A DNA stretch of 64,000 bases from Taklimakanibacter albus (GTDB taxonomy: Bacteria > Pseudomonadota > Alphaproteobacteria > Rhizobiales > Aestuariivirgaceae): positions 600,855 to 664,854 of the forward strand of contig NZ_JAENHL010000007.1 in the NCBI RefSeq assembly GCF_016595235.1, written 5' to 3'. Shown one piece after another: positions 55,028 through 63,559 of the stretch; the stretch's first letter is position 1, and every line of letters starts with the position of its first letter. The translations under genes were made by a program, and so were the position numbers. Under the pieces are notes generated by a model. The model was not told where the DNA came from, did not search any database, and worked only from the letters and a program-made list of their open reading frames with translations.

Positions 55028-56377
55028 ATGGCCGGGCCTAAGCGAAACATCGACACCAGCGTCTTTCACCGCGCGCCGAAGACGAAACTGCGCACCGCGG
55101 TGAAAGGCGACGGGCCCTATATTCTCGATGATGCCGGCAATCGTTATATCGACGCGTCGGGCGGCGCCGCGGTGAGCTGTCTGGGCCACAGCCATCCCGC
55201 CCCCATCCGCGCCATTCAGGAACAGGCGACGACGCTGGCGTTCGCCCATACCGGCTTCTTCACGTCTAATGCGCTCGAGAACCTCGCCTCCTTCCTGACC
55301 AGCGAAGCGCCCGGCAATCTCACCCGCGCCTATTTCACTTCCGGCGGCTCGGAATCGGTCGAGACCGCGCTTAAGCTCGCGCGCCAATATTGCGTCGAGA
55401 CCGGACAGGCACAGCGCAGCCGCATCATCGCCAGGCGTCAGAGCTATCACGGCAATACGCTGGGTGCGCTTTCGGCCGGCGGCAATCTCTGGCGGCGCGC
55501 TGCCTATGAGCCCCTGCTGATCGGCGTCACCCATGTGGCGCCCTGCTATCCTTATCGCGACCGCGGCGCCCATGAGACGGAAGCGGATTACGGCCTGCGC
55601 ATCGCCGATGAGCTCGAGGCGGAGATCCTGCGGCTCGGCCCCGAAACCGTGATGTGCTTCATCGCCGAGACGGTGGCGGGCGCGACCCTCGGCTGTGTGC
55701 CGCCGGTCCCGGGCTACCTCAAGCGCATTCGTGACATCTGCGACAAATATGGCGTGCTGCTCATCCTTGACGAAGTGATGTGCGGCATGGGCCGCACCGG
55801 AACGCTCTTCGCCTATGAGCAGGAAGGCATCGCGCCCGATCTCGTCACCATCGCCAAGGGGCTGGGCGCCGGCTATCAGCCGGTCGGCGCGGTCCTCGCC
55901 AGCGAGCGTATTTATGAGGCAATCGTCGAAGGCTCCGGCTTCTTCCAGCACGGCCATACCTATACCGGCCATGTCACCGCCTGCGCGGCGGCGCTTGCCG
56001 TCCAGGAGGCCATCCGCGACGAGAATTTGCTCGACAATGTGAAACGCGCCGGCAGCTGGCTGGCCGAGGGCCTGAATATGACCTTCGGCGCGCATCCCCA
56101 TGTCGGCGACATCAGGGGCCGCGGCCTGTTCTGGGCACTCGAATTCGTCGCCGACCGCGCGACCAAGGCGCCTTTCGATCCCGACAAGAAGATCGCCGCG
56201 AGGCTCAAGGCCACGGCGCTCGATCACGGCCTCATCTGCTATCCGATGGGTGGCATCATCGATGGCCGCCAGGGCGATCACGTAATGCTGGCGCCGCCCT
56301 TCATCGTCGATGACGGCCATATCGCCGAGATCATCGGCAAGCTCGAAGCGACGATCAAGGAGGTGTTGAAGGGCTAG
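55028..56377 (+). CDS. Class III PLP aminotransferase
   Basis: A 449-aa omega/gamma-aminotransferase fold enzyme. PLP Lys is K277 in TIAKGLGAGYQPVG, Asp248 in LILDEVMCGMGR contacts the PLP ring nitrogen, and SGGSESVETALKLA and YHGNT are cofactor and substrate segments. AGGAG stands 7 nt before ATG 55028. The family transfers amino groups of omega-amino acids, amines or similar. Divergent from the ten-gene operon, so it probably removes the amino group of the imported substrate, producing an aldehyde or keto acid for the SDRs. Confidence 0.9.
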   Translation: MAGPKRNIDTSVFHRAPKTKLRTAVKGDGPYILDDAGNRYIDASGGAAVSCLGHSHPAPIRAIQEQATTLAFAHTGFFTSNALENLASFLTSEAPGNLTRAYFTSGGSESVETALKLARQYCVETGQAQRSRIIARRQSYHGNTLGALSAGGNLWRRAAYEPLLIGVTHVAPCYPYRDRGAHETEADYGLRIADELEAEILRLGPETVMCFIAETVAGATLGCVPPVPGYLKRIRDICDKYGVLLILDEVMCGMGRTGTLFAYEQEGIAPDLVTIAKGLGAGYQPVGAVLASERIYEAIVEGSGFFQHGHTYTGHVTACAAALAVQEAIRDENLLDNVKRAGSWLAEGLNMTFGAHPHVGDIRGRGLFWALEFVADRATKAPFDPDKKIAARLKATALDHGLICYPMGGIIDGRQGDHVMLAPPFIVDDGHIAEIIGKLEATIKEVLKG

Positions 56378-56404
56378 GCCATGATGAACGCAACACGTCA
56401 CACT

Positions 56405-56517
56405 CCCTCACCCTGAGGTGCGAGCGAAGCGAGCCTCGAAGGGTATGGTTCAGTATTGTCGCTCTATCCTGAGGGACGCTTCGAGGCCCGGCTGCGCCGG
56501 GCACCTCAGCGTGAGGG
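56405..56517. repeat. Palindromic repeat between convergent genes
   Basis: CCCTCACCCTGAGGTGC (56405-56421) and GCACCTCAGCGTGAGGG (56501-56517) are inverted with one mismatch. The inner parts contain related GCCTCGAAGGG/GACGCTTCGAGGC blocks. It is a typical alphaproteobacterial REP/BIME-like mosaic and sits between the convergent aminotransferase and RpiR genes, where it may end both transcripts. Confidence 0.75.
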
Positions 56518-56534
56518 ATGTTGCAAAACGGTCT

Positions 56535-57410
56535 CTATTTCTCGCCGCCGAAATAGACACCGAAGGCGGCGAGCTGGCTTTCGGTCTTGGCGAGATTGGC
56601 CATGGTCTCCTCGCCGCTCTCCTGGATGAGCAGCGCGGCCAGCGCCTGGGCCACGGCAAAGGCCGGCAGGATGGTCGGAAACAAAGACGGCGTCTGGTTG
56701 GCGACGACGACACCGACCTTGGCCGGCGCCATGATGGGCGACACGCGGCTGTCGGTGACGGCGATCACACGCGCCCCCTTTTTCTGGGCGAAATTCACTG
56801 CCTTCACGCTGTCGCGCGCATAAGGGTGATAGCTGAAGGCGACCACCGCATCGCCCTTCTCGACCCGGCGCAGATCGTCAGCGAACGTGCCGCCGGTGCC
56901 GGTCAGGAGCACCGTCTTGCCCATGAACATCCGGCAGACATAGTGGAAATAGAAGGCGACCGGGAACAGGCTGCGCAGGCCCAGCACATAGACCGAGGGC
57001 GACGCGCTGATGATCTGGCAGGCCTGCCGGAGGCTCTTCGCCGTCGCCTCATCGAAAGTCTTCTGCAGATTGTCATGCTCATCGGCGACGATCCGGTCGA
57101 TCAGCGCGTTGCGCGAGGATGTAGAACCTTTGCGCAGGCTTTGCGCGCGCCCCGACCACGAGGTTTCGACGCCCGCCTTGATGCGCGCCCGGAACTGATC
57201 GCGCAGCTGGTCGTAGCCTTCGAAACCGAGCTGCCGGGCGAAACGCAGCATCGTGCTGGGCCTGACCCCGGCTTTGGCCGCGACATTGCGCATCGAATTG
57301 ACGGCGATCTCGTCGGGATTGTCGATCGCGAAACGGGCGGCGAGACGAAGCTGCGGGCTCAGCGAGTCGAATTGCTCGGTGATGAGCTTGTCGATGGCGG
57401 CGTCTGGCAT
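56535..57410 (-). CDS. MurR/RpiR-family transcriptional regulator
   Basis: A 291-aa regulator with an N-terminal HTH_6 (IAVNSMRNVAAKAGVRPSTMLRFARQLGFEGYDQLRD) and a C-terminal SIS sugar-isomerase-like domain (YVLGLRSLFPVAFYFHYV ... DAVVAFSYHPYARDSV). SIS ligands are usually sugar phosphates or related metabolites. It probably controls the divergent aminotransferase/SDR-ABC genes. It is convergent with the aminotransferase gene. Confidence 0.9.
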   Translation of the reverse strand: MPDAAIDKLITEQFDSLSPQLRLAARFAIDNPDEIAVNSMRNVAAKAGVRPSTMLRFARQLGFEGYDQLRDQFRARIKAGVETSWSGRAQSLRKGSTSSRNALIDRIVADEHDNLQKTFDEATAKSLRQACQIISASPSVYVLGLRSLFPVAFYFHYVCRMFMGKTVLLTGTGGTFADDLRRVEKGDAVVAFSYHPYARDSVKAVNFAQKKGARVIAVTDSRVSPIMAPAKVGVVVANQTPSLFPTILPAFAVAQALAALLIQESGEETMANLAKTESQLAAFGVYFGGEK

Positions 57411-57482
57411 GTTGGGCGTGAGCGCTCTTCAGGAGATTCTGTCGGCGCTCAGGATACTCCATTATTCTCCGCCCGCCAGTGG

Positions 57483-57977
57483 TTAGACCGCCACCGGCGC
57501 GACCCCGCCATAAGCGCGATTGGAATAGACGAGCGGCCGGCCTTCGCGCATGCGGGCTTCGGCCACAGCGCCGATCAGGATGTCATGGCTGCCATAGGGC
57601 ATGCCTTGCGCGATCCGGCAGTCGAAGACGGCGAGCGCATCCTGGGCCGCGGGCGCACCCGTGACGAGCTGTTCCCAGCGCGCGCTGGCGAACTTATCGC
57701 CATCGGACGTGTTCGCCTGGCCGGCAAAGATGCGCGCGACTTCCATCTGCTCGATGGCCAGAACATTCACACAGAACACGCCGTTGCGGCGCAACGTCGC
57801 CATCGCCCGGCTTTGCCGGTTGATACAGATGAGAAGTGCCGGTGGATCGGCGGACAGCGAGCACATGGCGCTGACGGTGAGGCCGGCGCGCCCGGCAGGC
57901 CCGTCGGTGGTGACGACGCTGACGCCGCTCGCCAGCTGGCGCATTGCGGAGATGAAGTCGGTGCGAGTCTTGTCCAT
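57483..57977 (-). CDS. Flavin reductase (NAD(P)H:FMN, HpaC/DIM6-type)
   Basis: A 164-aa flavin reductase-like-domain protein: FISAMRQLASGVSVVTTDG, GLTVSAMCSLSADPPALLICINRQS, NGVFCVNVLA, and CRIAQGMPYGSHDILIGAV, the typical motifs. ATG 57977 starts at MDKTRTDF. It is divergent from an LLM oxygenase gene at 58156, so the two are likely the reductase and oxygenase parts of one FMN-dependent monooxygenase; it may also supply the LLM at 47632. Confidence 0.88.
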   Translation of the reverse strand: MDKTRTDFISAMRQLASGVSVVTTDGPAGRAGLTVSAMCSLSADPPALLICINRQSRAMATLRRNGVFCVNVLAIEQMEVARIFAGQANTSDGDKFASARWEQLVTGAPAAQDALAVFDCRIAQGMPYGSHDILIGAVAEARMREGRPLVYSNRAYGGVAPVAV

Positions 57978-58155
57978 GACATTCAATATTTGCCGACGAC
58001 GCGAAGGGCGCAAACGCAAAATAATAATGGTCGCATAAGCGCAAATGCTGACGGCGGCGACATAAGAGGAACTAATGCCTCGTAAGATACGGAGTTTAAC
58101 TAATTTGGGCCGGCCCTTGCGGCGTGATAGGCGAGGAGAGAGGAGATATGGCCAT
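57978..58155. promoter_or_regulatory. Divergent promoter region with GCGCAAA repeats
   Basis: Intergenic region between flavin reductase and LLM oxygenase. GCGCAAA occurs at 58008-58014 and 58039-58045, 31 bp apart (three turns). This is a plausible binding site for the LysR-type regulator encoded downstream. No strong -35/-10 was identified. Confidence 0.4.
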
Positions 58156-59223
58156 ATGATCAAGCTCGGTCTCTTCAGCCTCATGGGGCTCTATGACCGC
58201 AACACCTCGCCCGCCTCGGTCATCCAGACCACGCTCGACATGGTGACGATGGCGGAGGATCTCGATTTCGACATCGCCTGGTTCGCCGAGCATCATTTCA
58301 CCAATCACTCGATCTGCCCTGATGCCCTGATGATGGTGACACGCGCCGCCGCCACGACGAAACGTATTCGCTTGGGACCCTGTGTGCTGCCATTGCCCTT
58401 CCACAATCCGTTGCGCCTCGTCCAGGAGGTCGCCTTCGCCGATCTTCTGACCGGCGGCCGTCTGGCGCTCGGCCTCGGCTGTGGCTATCAGCCCTACGAG
58501 TTCGACCGTTTCGGCATCGATCCCCGGCACAAGCACGACATGGTGCTCGAGATCTGGGACATTCTCGAGCAGGGCCTGCGTACCGGCGCCATCGCGCACA
58601 AAGGCATATTCTTCCAGATCGCGCCGACCGAATTGCCGATGCGGCCCTTCGGTCTCGATCTGCCGGAGATCTTCGCGGTCAGCACCAATCCCGCGATTGT
58701 CGCGCGCGCCGCCCGTGGCGGCCACACGCCCTTCATGAGCTTCGGTCACCGCGGCCTGGCGGCAGCTCTGCAGAAACGCCGACAAATCGCCGACGGCTGG
58801 GCCGGGGCTGGCGGCGATCCGGAGAACATGCCGCTTGCCGTACAGCGCTTTATCTATGTCACCGAGGATCGCAGCGAAGCGCTGCATGCCGTCGAATGCG
58901 TGCGCAATCTGTCGCGCGCCGAGCACAATCTGAGGGGGGCCGCCGTTGATAAGGACGGGCCGTTCGTGCGCCTGATGCCGTTCCATGACGAACCGCCGCT
59001 CGATGATTTTCTCGCCCATGCCGTCATCGGCGGCGCCGAATATTGCGCCGAGAAGCTCACCGCCGAGATCGCCGCGCTCAAACCGACGCATCTTTCCTGC
59101 TTCATGGGCCTCGCCGGCATTGGTCGAAAAGAAACCCTCGCTTCGATGGAGCGTTTCGGGGCGGAGGTCCTGCAGCTGCTCGAGCCGGTGCTCAAGGCAC
59201 GAGGCCTCGCCGATGCCGCTTGA
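58156..59223 (+). CDS. LLM-class flavin-dependent oxidoreductase
   Basis: A 355-aa luciferase-like enzyme. IAWFAEHHFTNHSICPDALMM and GGRLALGLGCGYQPYEFDRF match the LLM at 47632-48726 and the FMN barrel. AGGAG precedes ATG 58156 (an upstream basic stretch to 58075 is not conserved). The 3' end overlaps a LysR gene by 11 bp. Partner of the divergent flavin reductase; substrate unknown. Confidence 0.9.
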   Translation: MIKLGLFSLMGLYDRNTSPASVIQTTLDMVTMAEDLDFDIAWFAEHHFTNHSICPDALMMVTRAAATTKRIRLGPCVLPLPFHNPLRLVQEVAFADLLTGGRLALGLGCGYQPYEFDRFGIDPRHKHDMVLEIWDILEQGLRTGAIAHKGIFFQIAPTELPMRPFGLDLPEIFAVSTNPAIVARAARGGHTPFMSFGHRGLAAALQKRRQIADGWAGAGGDPENMPLAVQRFIYVTEDRSEALHAVECVRNLSRAEHNLRGAAVDKDGPFVRLMPFHDEPPLDDFLAHAVIGGAEYCAEKLTAEIAALKPTHLSCFMGLAGIGRKETLASMERFGAEVLQLLEPVLKARGLADAA

Positions 59224-60124
59224 TAAACCCGCTGCCGGCAAGGCGCGACGGCTTCCGCCGCTCAATCTGTTTCGCGCCTTCGATGCCGCCTCGCGTCATT
59301 TGAGCTTCACGCTCGCCGCCGAGGAATTGCTCGTCACCCAGTCGGCCGTCAGCCAGCAGATCCGCCAGCTCGAGGAATTCCTCGATGTGCGGCTGTTCCG
59401 CCGCCTGCCGCGTGGCCTCGAGCTCACCCATGAGGGAACGGCACTTGCCGGCTCGGTGTCGGAGGCGCTCAACATGATCGGCCGCGCCTGCGGCAAGCTC
59501 GCCGACCCCACCGCGCCTGCGATATTGAGCGTGAACGCGGCGCCGGCTTTCGCCTCCAAATGGCTGGCCCCGCGCCTTAAGCGTTTCATGGATCGCCATG
59601 AGAATATCCGGGTGACGCTGCTGAGCTCCTCCGACCCGGTCAATTTCAATCGCCAGGACATCGATGTCGCCATTCGCTGGGGCGGCGACGACTGGGACGG
59701 CATGCATGCCGACCCGATCGGCGGCGGCGCCGCCTTGGCCGTTGCGAGCCCGACCTTGCTCGACGGGACGCCCGCCGGCGCGACGTTGAAAGACTTGCGC
59801 CACCTCACCCTTCTTCAGGTCATCCACCAGCCGCACTGGACGCTCTGGGCGGAAGCTGCGGGGCTTGGCGAGACGGGCTTCGCCGACACGCTCTATTTCG
59901 GCGATGCCGGTCTGATGATCGATGCGGCTCTCCAGGGACAGGGCATCTGCTTCGCAACACCGCTCCTGGTCGAGGCTGAAGTGCAGGCCGGGAGACTCGT
60001 CCCCATCGCCGGCAGTGAGATCGATCTCCCTGAGCGCTTCCACCTGCTCTGCAATCTCGACATGCGCGACAAGCCGAAAATTTCGCTGTTTCGCGAATGG
60101 TTGTTGGGTGAGGTGACAGCATGA
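59213..60124 (+). CDS. LysR-family regulator (GcvA-like)
   Basis: A 303-aa regulator with the LysR winged helix RAFDAASRHLSFTLAAEELLVTQSAVSQQIRQLEEFL and a periplasmic-binding-type effector domain; GcvA-like because of LPPLNLFRAFDAASRHLSF. ATG 59213 overlaps the LLM stop. It probably controls the LLM-flavin reductase region. The last residues end 210 bp before the dual protease gene. Confidence 0.9.
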   Translation: MPLDKPAAGKARRLPPLNLFRAFDAASRHLSFTLAAEELLVTQSAVSQQIRQLEEFLDVRLFRRLPRGLELTHEGTALAGSVSEALNMIGRACGKLADPTAPAILSVNAAPAFASKWLAPRLKRFMDRHENIRVTLLSSSDPVNFNRQDIDVAIRWGGDDWDGMHADPIGGGAALAVASPTLLDGTPAGATLKDLRHLTLLQVIHQPHWTLWAEAAGLGETGFADTLYFGDAGLMIDAALQGQGICFATPLLVEAEVQAGRLVPIAGSEIDLPERFHLLCNLDMRDKPKISLFREWLLGEVTA

Positions 60125-60334
60125 TGAGCGGGTTTTCGGCCCGAAACGCGGCAATGCCCTTTTCAATTGGCCGCGCCTGATGTATCCTTGGGTAATAATC
60201 ATCTCATAAGAACACGTCCGGGAAACGAGGCTGCAGCTGCGCTGTAGCTATCGCCTTCCACCGCCAAGAAAATCCGCGAATTTCGTACCGTGCCGAATCC
60301 ATAGCCACAGAGGGCGCAACTGGAGTGGGCAGAT
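60125..60334. promoter_or_regulatory. Upstream region of the dual-protease gene
   Basis: A 210-bp gap with no supported gene. GGAG about 9 nt before ATG 60335 is a plausible ribosome site. No strong promoter pattern was found. Confidence 0.35.
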
Positions 60335-63178
60335 ATGTACCGCGATTTCCTCAAAGCCGCGGGCAAGGCGGCTATGCCGAACCAGCCTGAGGTTCTGACC
60401 CCTGGCATCTTGCGCTTCACCTTCGAATACAAGACCAAGCCGAACAAGACCCGCGAGCGCCGCCTCTTGCGCGCCCTCATCGGCAGCGACCGGTTCCAGT
60501 TCTTCCCGCTTCCACCCGGTGAAGACCCGCTGATCCATGTGCTGCAGTTCCCGGGCGTTGTCCGCCAGCAGTCATCGAGCTTCCTGTTCGACGTCGCCCA
60601 GCATCTGGTCGATGATTTCGATCTCGAATCCTGTGTGCCCGATGTCGATCCGGGCTGGATTCCCGACGATGATCTGATGCGCCAGTCGCCGGAATCGATC
60701 GGCGGCATATTCTGGACATTGTGCAAGTCCAATGCGGCGGCGCCGACGCAGCAGCGCTGGGCGGTCCAGGCGATCAAGGCCGATCAGGCCTGGTCGGCTT
60801 TCAATACCCGCGGCGAAGGCATCCTGATCGGCCAGCCGGATACCGGCGTCGCCGACCACCGTGAGCTCGACACCGCGCTCGATCTCGCCAAGGGCAAGGA
60901 CATATTGGCGGGCTCGGGCCTCCCGATCGATCCCCTGTCGTCTTCCATGTCGTCTCCGGGCCACGGCACCGGGACATCGAGCGTCGCGGTCAGCCGCGCC
61001 TCGCTGTCGATCATCGGCAGCGCGCCGGGCGCGACTTTGGTTCCCGTCCGCTGCATCGACAATGTGGTCATCGGCGCCGGCGGCGCCGTCGCCGCGGCGA
61101 TCGACCATGCCCGCCTGCAGGGTTGCCATGTCATCACCATGAGCCTCGGCGGTCCCATCGAAGGCGCCGACCTGAAGCGCGCCATTGAGCGCGCCGTCAA
61201 GGCCGGCATGATCGTGCTCGCCGCCGCCGGCAACTGTGTCCCCTTCGTGGTCTATCCGGCCTGGGACAAAAACGTGATCGCCGTCGCCGGCGTCAATCAC
61301 AAGGACAAGAAGTGGAAGGGCTCGTCGCACGGCTCGAAGGTCGACGTCTCCGCCCCCGCCGAGAATGTCTATATCGCCCGCCGCAACGGACCCGCCGACA
61401 CCAACAAGGCGCTGGTGGAGCCGGGCCAGGGCACCTCCTTCGCCGTCGCCTTGACTGCAGGCTGCGCGGCTTTGTGGCTGGCGCGCCACGGCGTTCCGGC
61501 GGTGCGCACCGAAGCCACGAAGCGCGGCACGACGGTGCATGAGCTGTTCCGCTCCGCCGTCAAGAAGACGGTGCGCAAGCCCGCCAACTGGCCGTCGAAC
61601 TCGCTCGGCGCCGGCATCGTCGATGCGCTCGCTTTGCTCAAGCTGCCTCTCGCCGCCATTCCAGCCGCGGCGCCGGTACCCGAAGCCAATCCCGGCGCCA
61701 AGATCCTGGAATCGGCCGGCGCTCATCCGCGCTTCGTCGCCGAGGCGGGTTATCTTGCCGCCGACCGCATCCAGCGCCAGATCCCCGAGCGCGCCGGCGC
61801 GCTCGAAAGCGCCACACCACCGCGTCCCAGCGATGCGCTCGCCAAGGCGCTGCACAAGCCGGCAAAACCCATCCCGAGCGACAAAAAGCCCGGCTCCGCC
61901 GCCCACGGCCCACGCACCGCTTTTGTCGGTCCGCGCGTCCCCGAAGCATCGCCGGCGGGATTCGCAGGCGCACAGTCTTCGCCGGAAAGCGCCGTCAGCG
62001 GAATGGTCACCGAAGCCGGCCCGCAGAAGATGCTCGACCGTATCGAGAAGGCGCTGAATTTCCGAGCCTCGAAGTCGGCGGCCACGGAATCGGCAGCAAG
62101 CAGGCATCGCGAATTCATGACGGACGCAGAGGAAGTCGTCACCACACTGGCGACCGGCGCCTCCCCTGGCCGACGTTCCGCGCAAATGCTGCGCGCCACC
62201 ACCGAGGCCATCGTCCTGCTCACCGGCAGGCCGGCGCTGCGCATCGTCAAGGGAATGGTCGATCCCGATGATCCGCAGCTCGGCGACTGGGCGGCATCCC
62301 TGGGCCCGGCCCGTAACGCACTGAAGCCGCTGTTCGATGCCGTCGGCCGCATCGACGTGAAGACCGTGGATGGCCAGGTCCATGTCGGCACCGGCACCGT
62401 CATCGGCAAGGGCCTCGTGATGACCAACCGGCATGTCATCGACGTCTTCGCCGAACCGATGCCGGCGGCGGGCGGCAAGCAGCGCTTCCTGCTCAATGGC
62501 GACGTGTCGATCTGCTTCGACGAGGCAGCCCAGGACGACACGCGGCGTTTCGCCGTCAAGAGCATCGTGACCGCCGGCCGTCAACGCATCGGTCCCTATG
62601 TCGACCTCGCCAAGCTTGATGTCGCGATCCTGGAAGTCGAAACGACCAACAAGGCCGGCAAGGCACTGCCCAAGGCGGCCGGCCGCGCGCCGCTATTGAC
62701 CGGCGCCGGCGCGAAATCGAATCTCGTCGTGGCGGGTTATCCGGCGGCGCCGCCGCGCGAGGCCGCGATCGACCCCGACACCGGCAAAGTGTCCACTGCC
62801 ATCTGGGATCGCTTCTTCGAGCTGTTCGGTGACGATTACGGCATGAAATATGTCTGCCCCGGACGCATCCTCAATCAGCCGGGTTCGGTCGCCGGCGACA
62901 AGATAGGCTGGGCTTTCAGCCATGACGCCACCACGCTCGGCGGCAATTCCGGCTCGGCGGTTCTGAGCCTCCATGCGCCCTATGGCGTGGGCGGGCTGCA
63001 TTTCGGCGGCGAGGTGCTGCGCCAGAATCTCGCGCATGATCTCGCCACCATCGCCGCGGCGGCGGGCAGCAAGCCGGGGCTTATCGATCTCACCGCCTTC
63101 GGATCCTTCTTCCCGGCCAAGAAGAAGAAACCACCGGCCAAGAAGAAGCCGGTCAAGAAGAAGGCCGGACGGCGCTGA
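60335..63178 (+). CDS. Dual protease: subtilisin (S8) plus trypsin-like (S1) domain
   Basis: A 947-aa protein without signal peptide. Residues about 140-435 are a subtilisin-like domain with D169 (GQPDTGVADH), H210 (GHGTGTSSV), N300 (AAAGN) and S368 (GQGTSFAVALTAG). Residues about 620-920 are a trypsin-like domain with H700 (TNRHVID), D762 (AKLDVAIL) and S872 (GGNSGSAVL). A Pro/Ala-rich linker (440-560) and a Lys-rich C-terminal tail (929-947) are also visible. The N-terminal 130 residues are unassigned. Two complete protease triads in one chain are rare; function unknown. Confidence 0.88.
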   Translation: MYRDFLKAAGKAAMPNQPEVLTPGILRFTFEYKTKPNKTRERRLLRALIGSDRFQFFPLPPGEDPLIHVLQFPGVVRQQSSSFLFDVAQHLVDDFDLESCVPDVDPGWIPDDDLMRQSPESIGGIFWTLCKSNAAAPTQQRWAVQAIKADQAWSAFNTRGEGILIGQPDTGVADHRELDTALDLAKGKDILAGSGLPIDPLSSSMSSPGHGTGTSSVAVSRASLSIIGSAPGATLVPVRCIDNVVIGAGGAVAAAIDHARLQGCHVITMSLGGPIEGADLKRAIERAVKAGMIVLAAAGNCVPFVVYPAWDKNVIAVAGVNHKDKKWKGSSHGSKVDVSAPAENVYIARRNGPADTNKALVEPGQGTSFAVALTAGCAALWLARHGVPAVRTEATKRGTTVHELFRSAVKKTVRKPANWPSNSLGAGIVDALALLKLPLAAIPAAAPVPEANPGAKILESAGAHPRFVAEAGYLAADRIQRQIPERAGALESATPPRPSDALAKALHKPAKPIPSDKKPGSAAHGPRTAFVGPRVPEASPAGFAGAQSSPESAVSGMVTEAGPQKMLDRIEKALNFRASKSAATESAASRHREFMTDAEEVVTTLATGASPGRRSAQMLRATTEAIVLLTGRPALRIVKGMVDPDDPQLGDWAASLGPARNALKPLFDAVGRIDVKTVDGQVHVGTGTVIGKGLVMTNRHVIDVFAEPMPAAGGKQRFLLNGDVSICFDEAAQDDTRRFAVKSIVTAGRQRIGPYVDLAKLDVAILEVETTNKAGKALPKAAGRAPLLTGAGAKSNLVVAGYPAAPPREAAIDPDTGKVSTAIWDRFFELFGDDYGMKYVCPGRILNQPGSVAGDKIGWAFSHDATTLGGNSGSAVLSLHAPYGVGGLHFGGEVLRQNLAHDLATIAAAAGSKPGLIDLTAFGSFFPAKKKKPPAKKKPVKKKAGRR

Positions 63179-63183
63179 CGATC

Positions 63184-63546
63184 TCAGTCGACGGCGATCT
63201 CGGGTCCTGCGATATGCACGGCGAGCAGGCAGCCATTGGGCGTGTGGGAGCAATGCTCGGTCCCATCGCGCAACCAGACGAGATCGCCGGTCTTGAACAC
63301 CGTGCCGTCATTCTCGATCAGCTCGCCTTCGAGAATGAGGAACTGCTCATGCCCATTGTGCCGATGCGGCCGCGTCGTCATGCCGGCGGGCATGCGATAG
63401 ACATGGAAGCCGGTGCCGAGCGGCAGGTCGTCGGCGAGCTGCAATATGCCGTCGCCCAGCGCCTCGCCGTCCGGATAGACGAAAGGCTCGAACCTGGCCG
63501 AGTGGATATTGGCGACGCGCCGGTCTTCCGGCTTCACTTGTTTCAT
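63184..63546 (-). CDS. Cupin-domain protein
   Basis: A 120-aa single-cupin protein: HVYRMPAGMTTRPHRHNGHEQFLILEGEL (metal-ligand His pair and Glu) and GDLVWLRDGTEHCSHTPNGC. Such proteins may be dioxygenases, isomerases or sensors; none is certain. It starts 13 nt after the Rieske oxygenase alpha gene end and is convergent with the protease gene, so it may belong to the Rieske oxygenase operon. Confidence 0.85.
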   Translation of the reverse strand: MKQVKPEDRRVANIHSARFEPFVYPDGEALGDGILQLADDLPLGTGFHVYRMPAGMTTRPHRHNGHEQFLILEGELIENDGTVFKTGDLVWLRDGTEHCSHTPNGCLLAVHIAGPEIAVD

Positions 63547-63559
63547 GGCGTAGCTCTCC

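Noticed and set aside
60572-62584. 670-codon minus-strand frame opposite the dual protease
   Set aside because: Gly/Asp/Arg-rich shadow with no domain; the plus strand has two complete protease triads.
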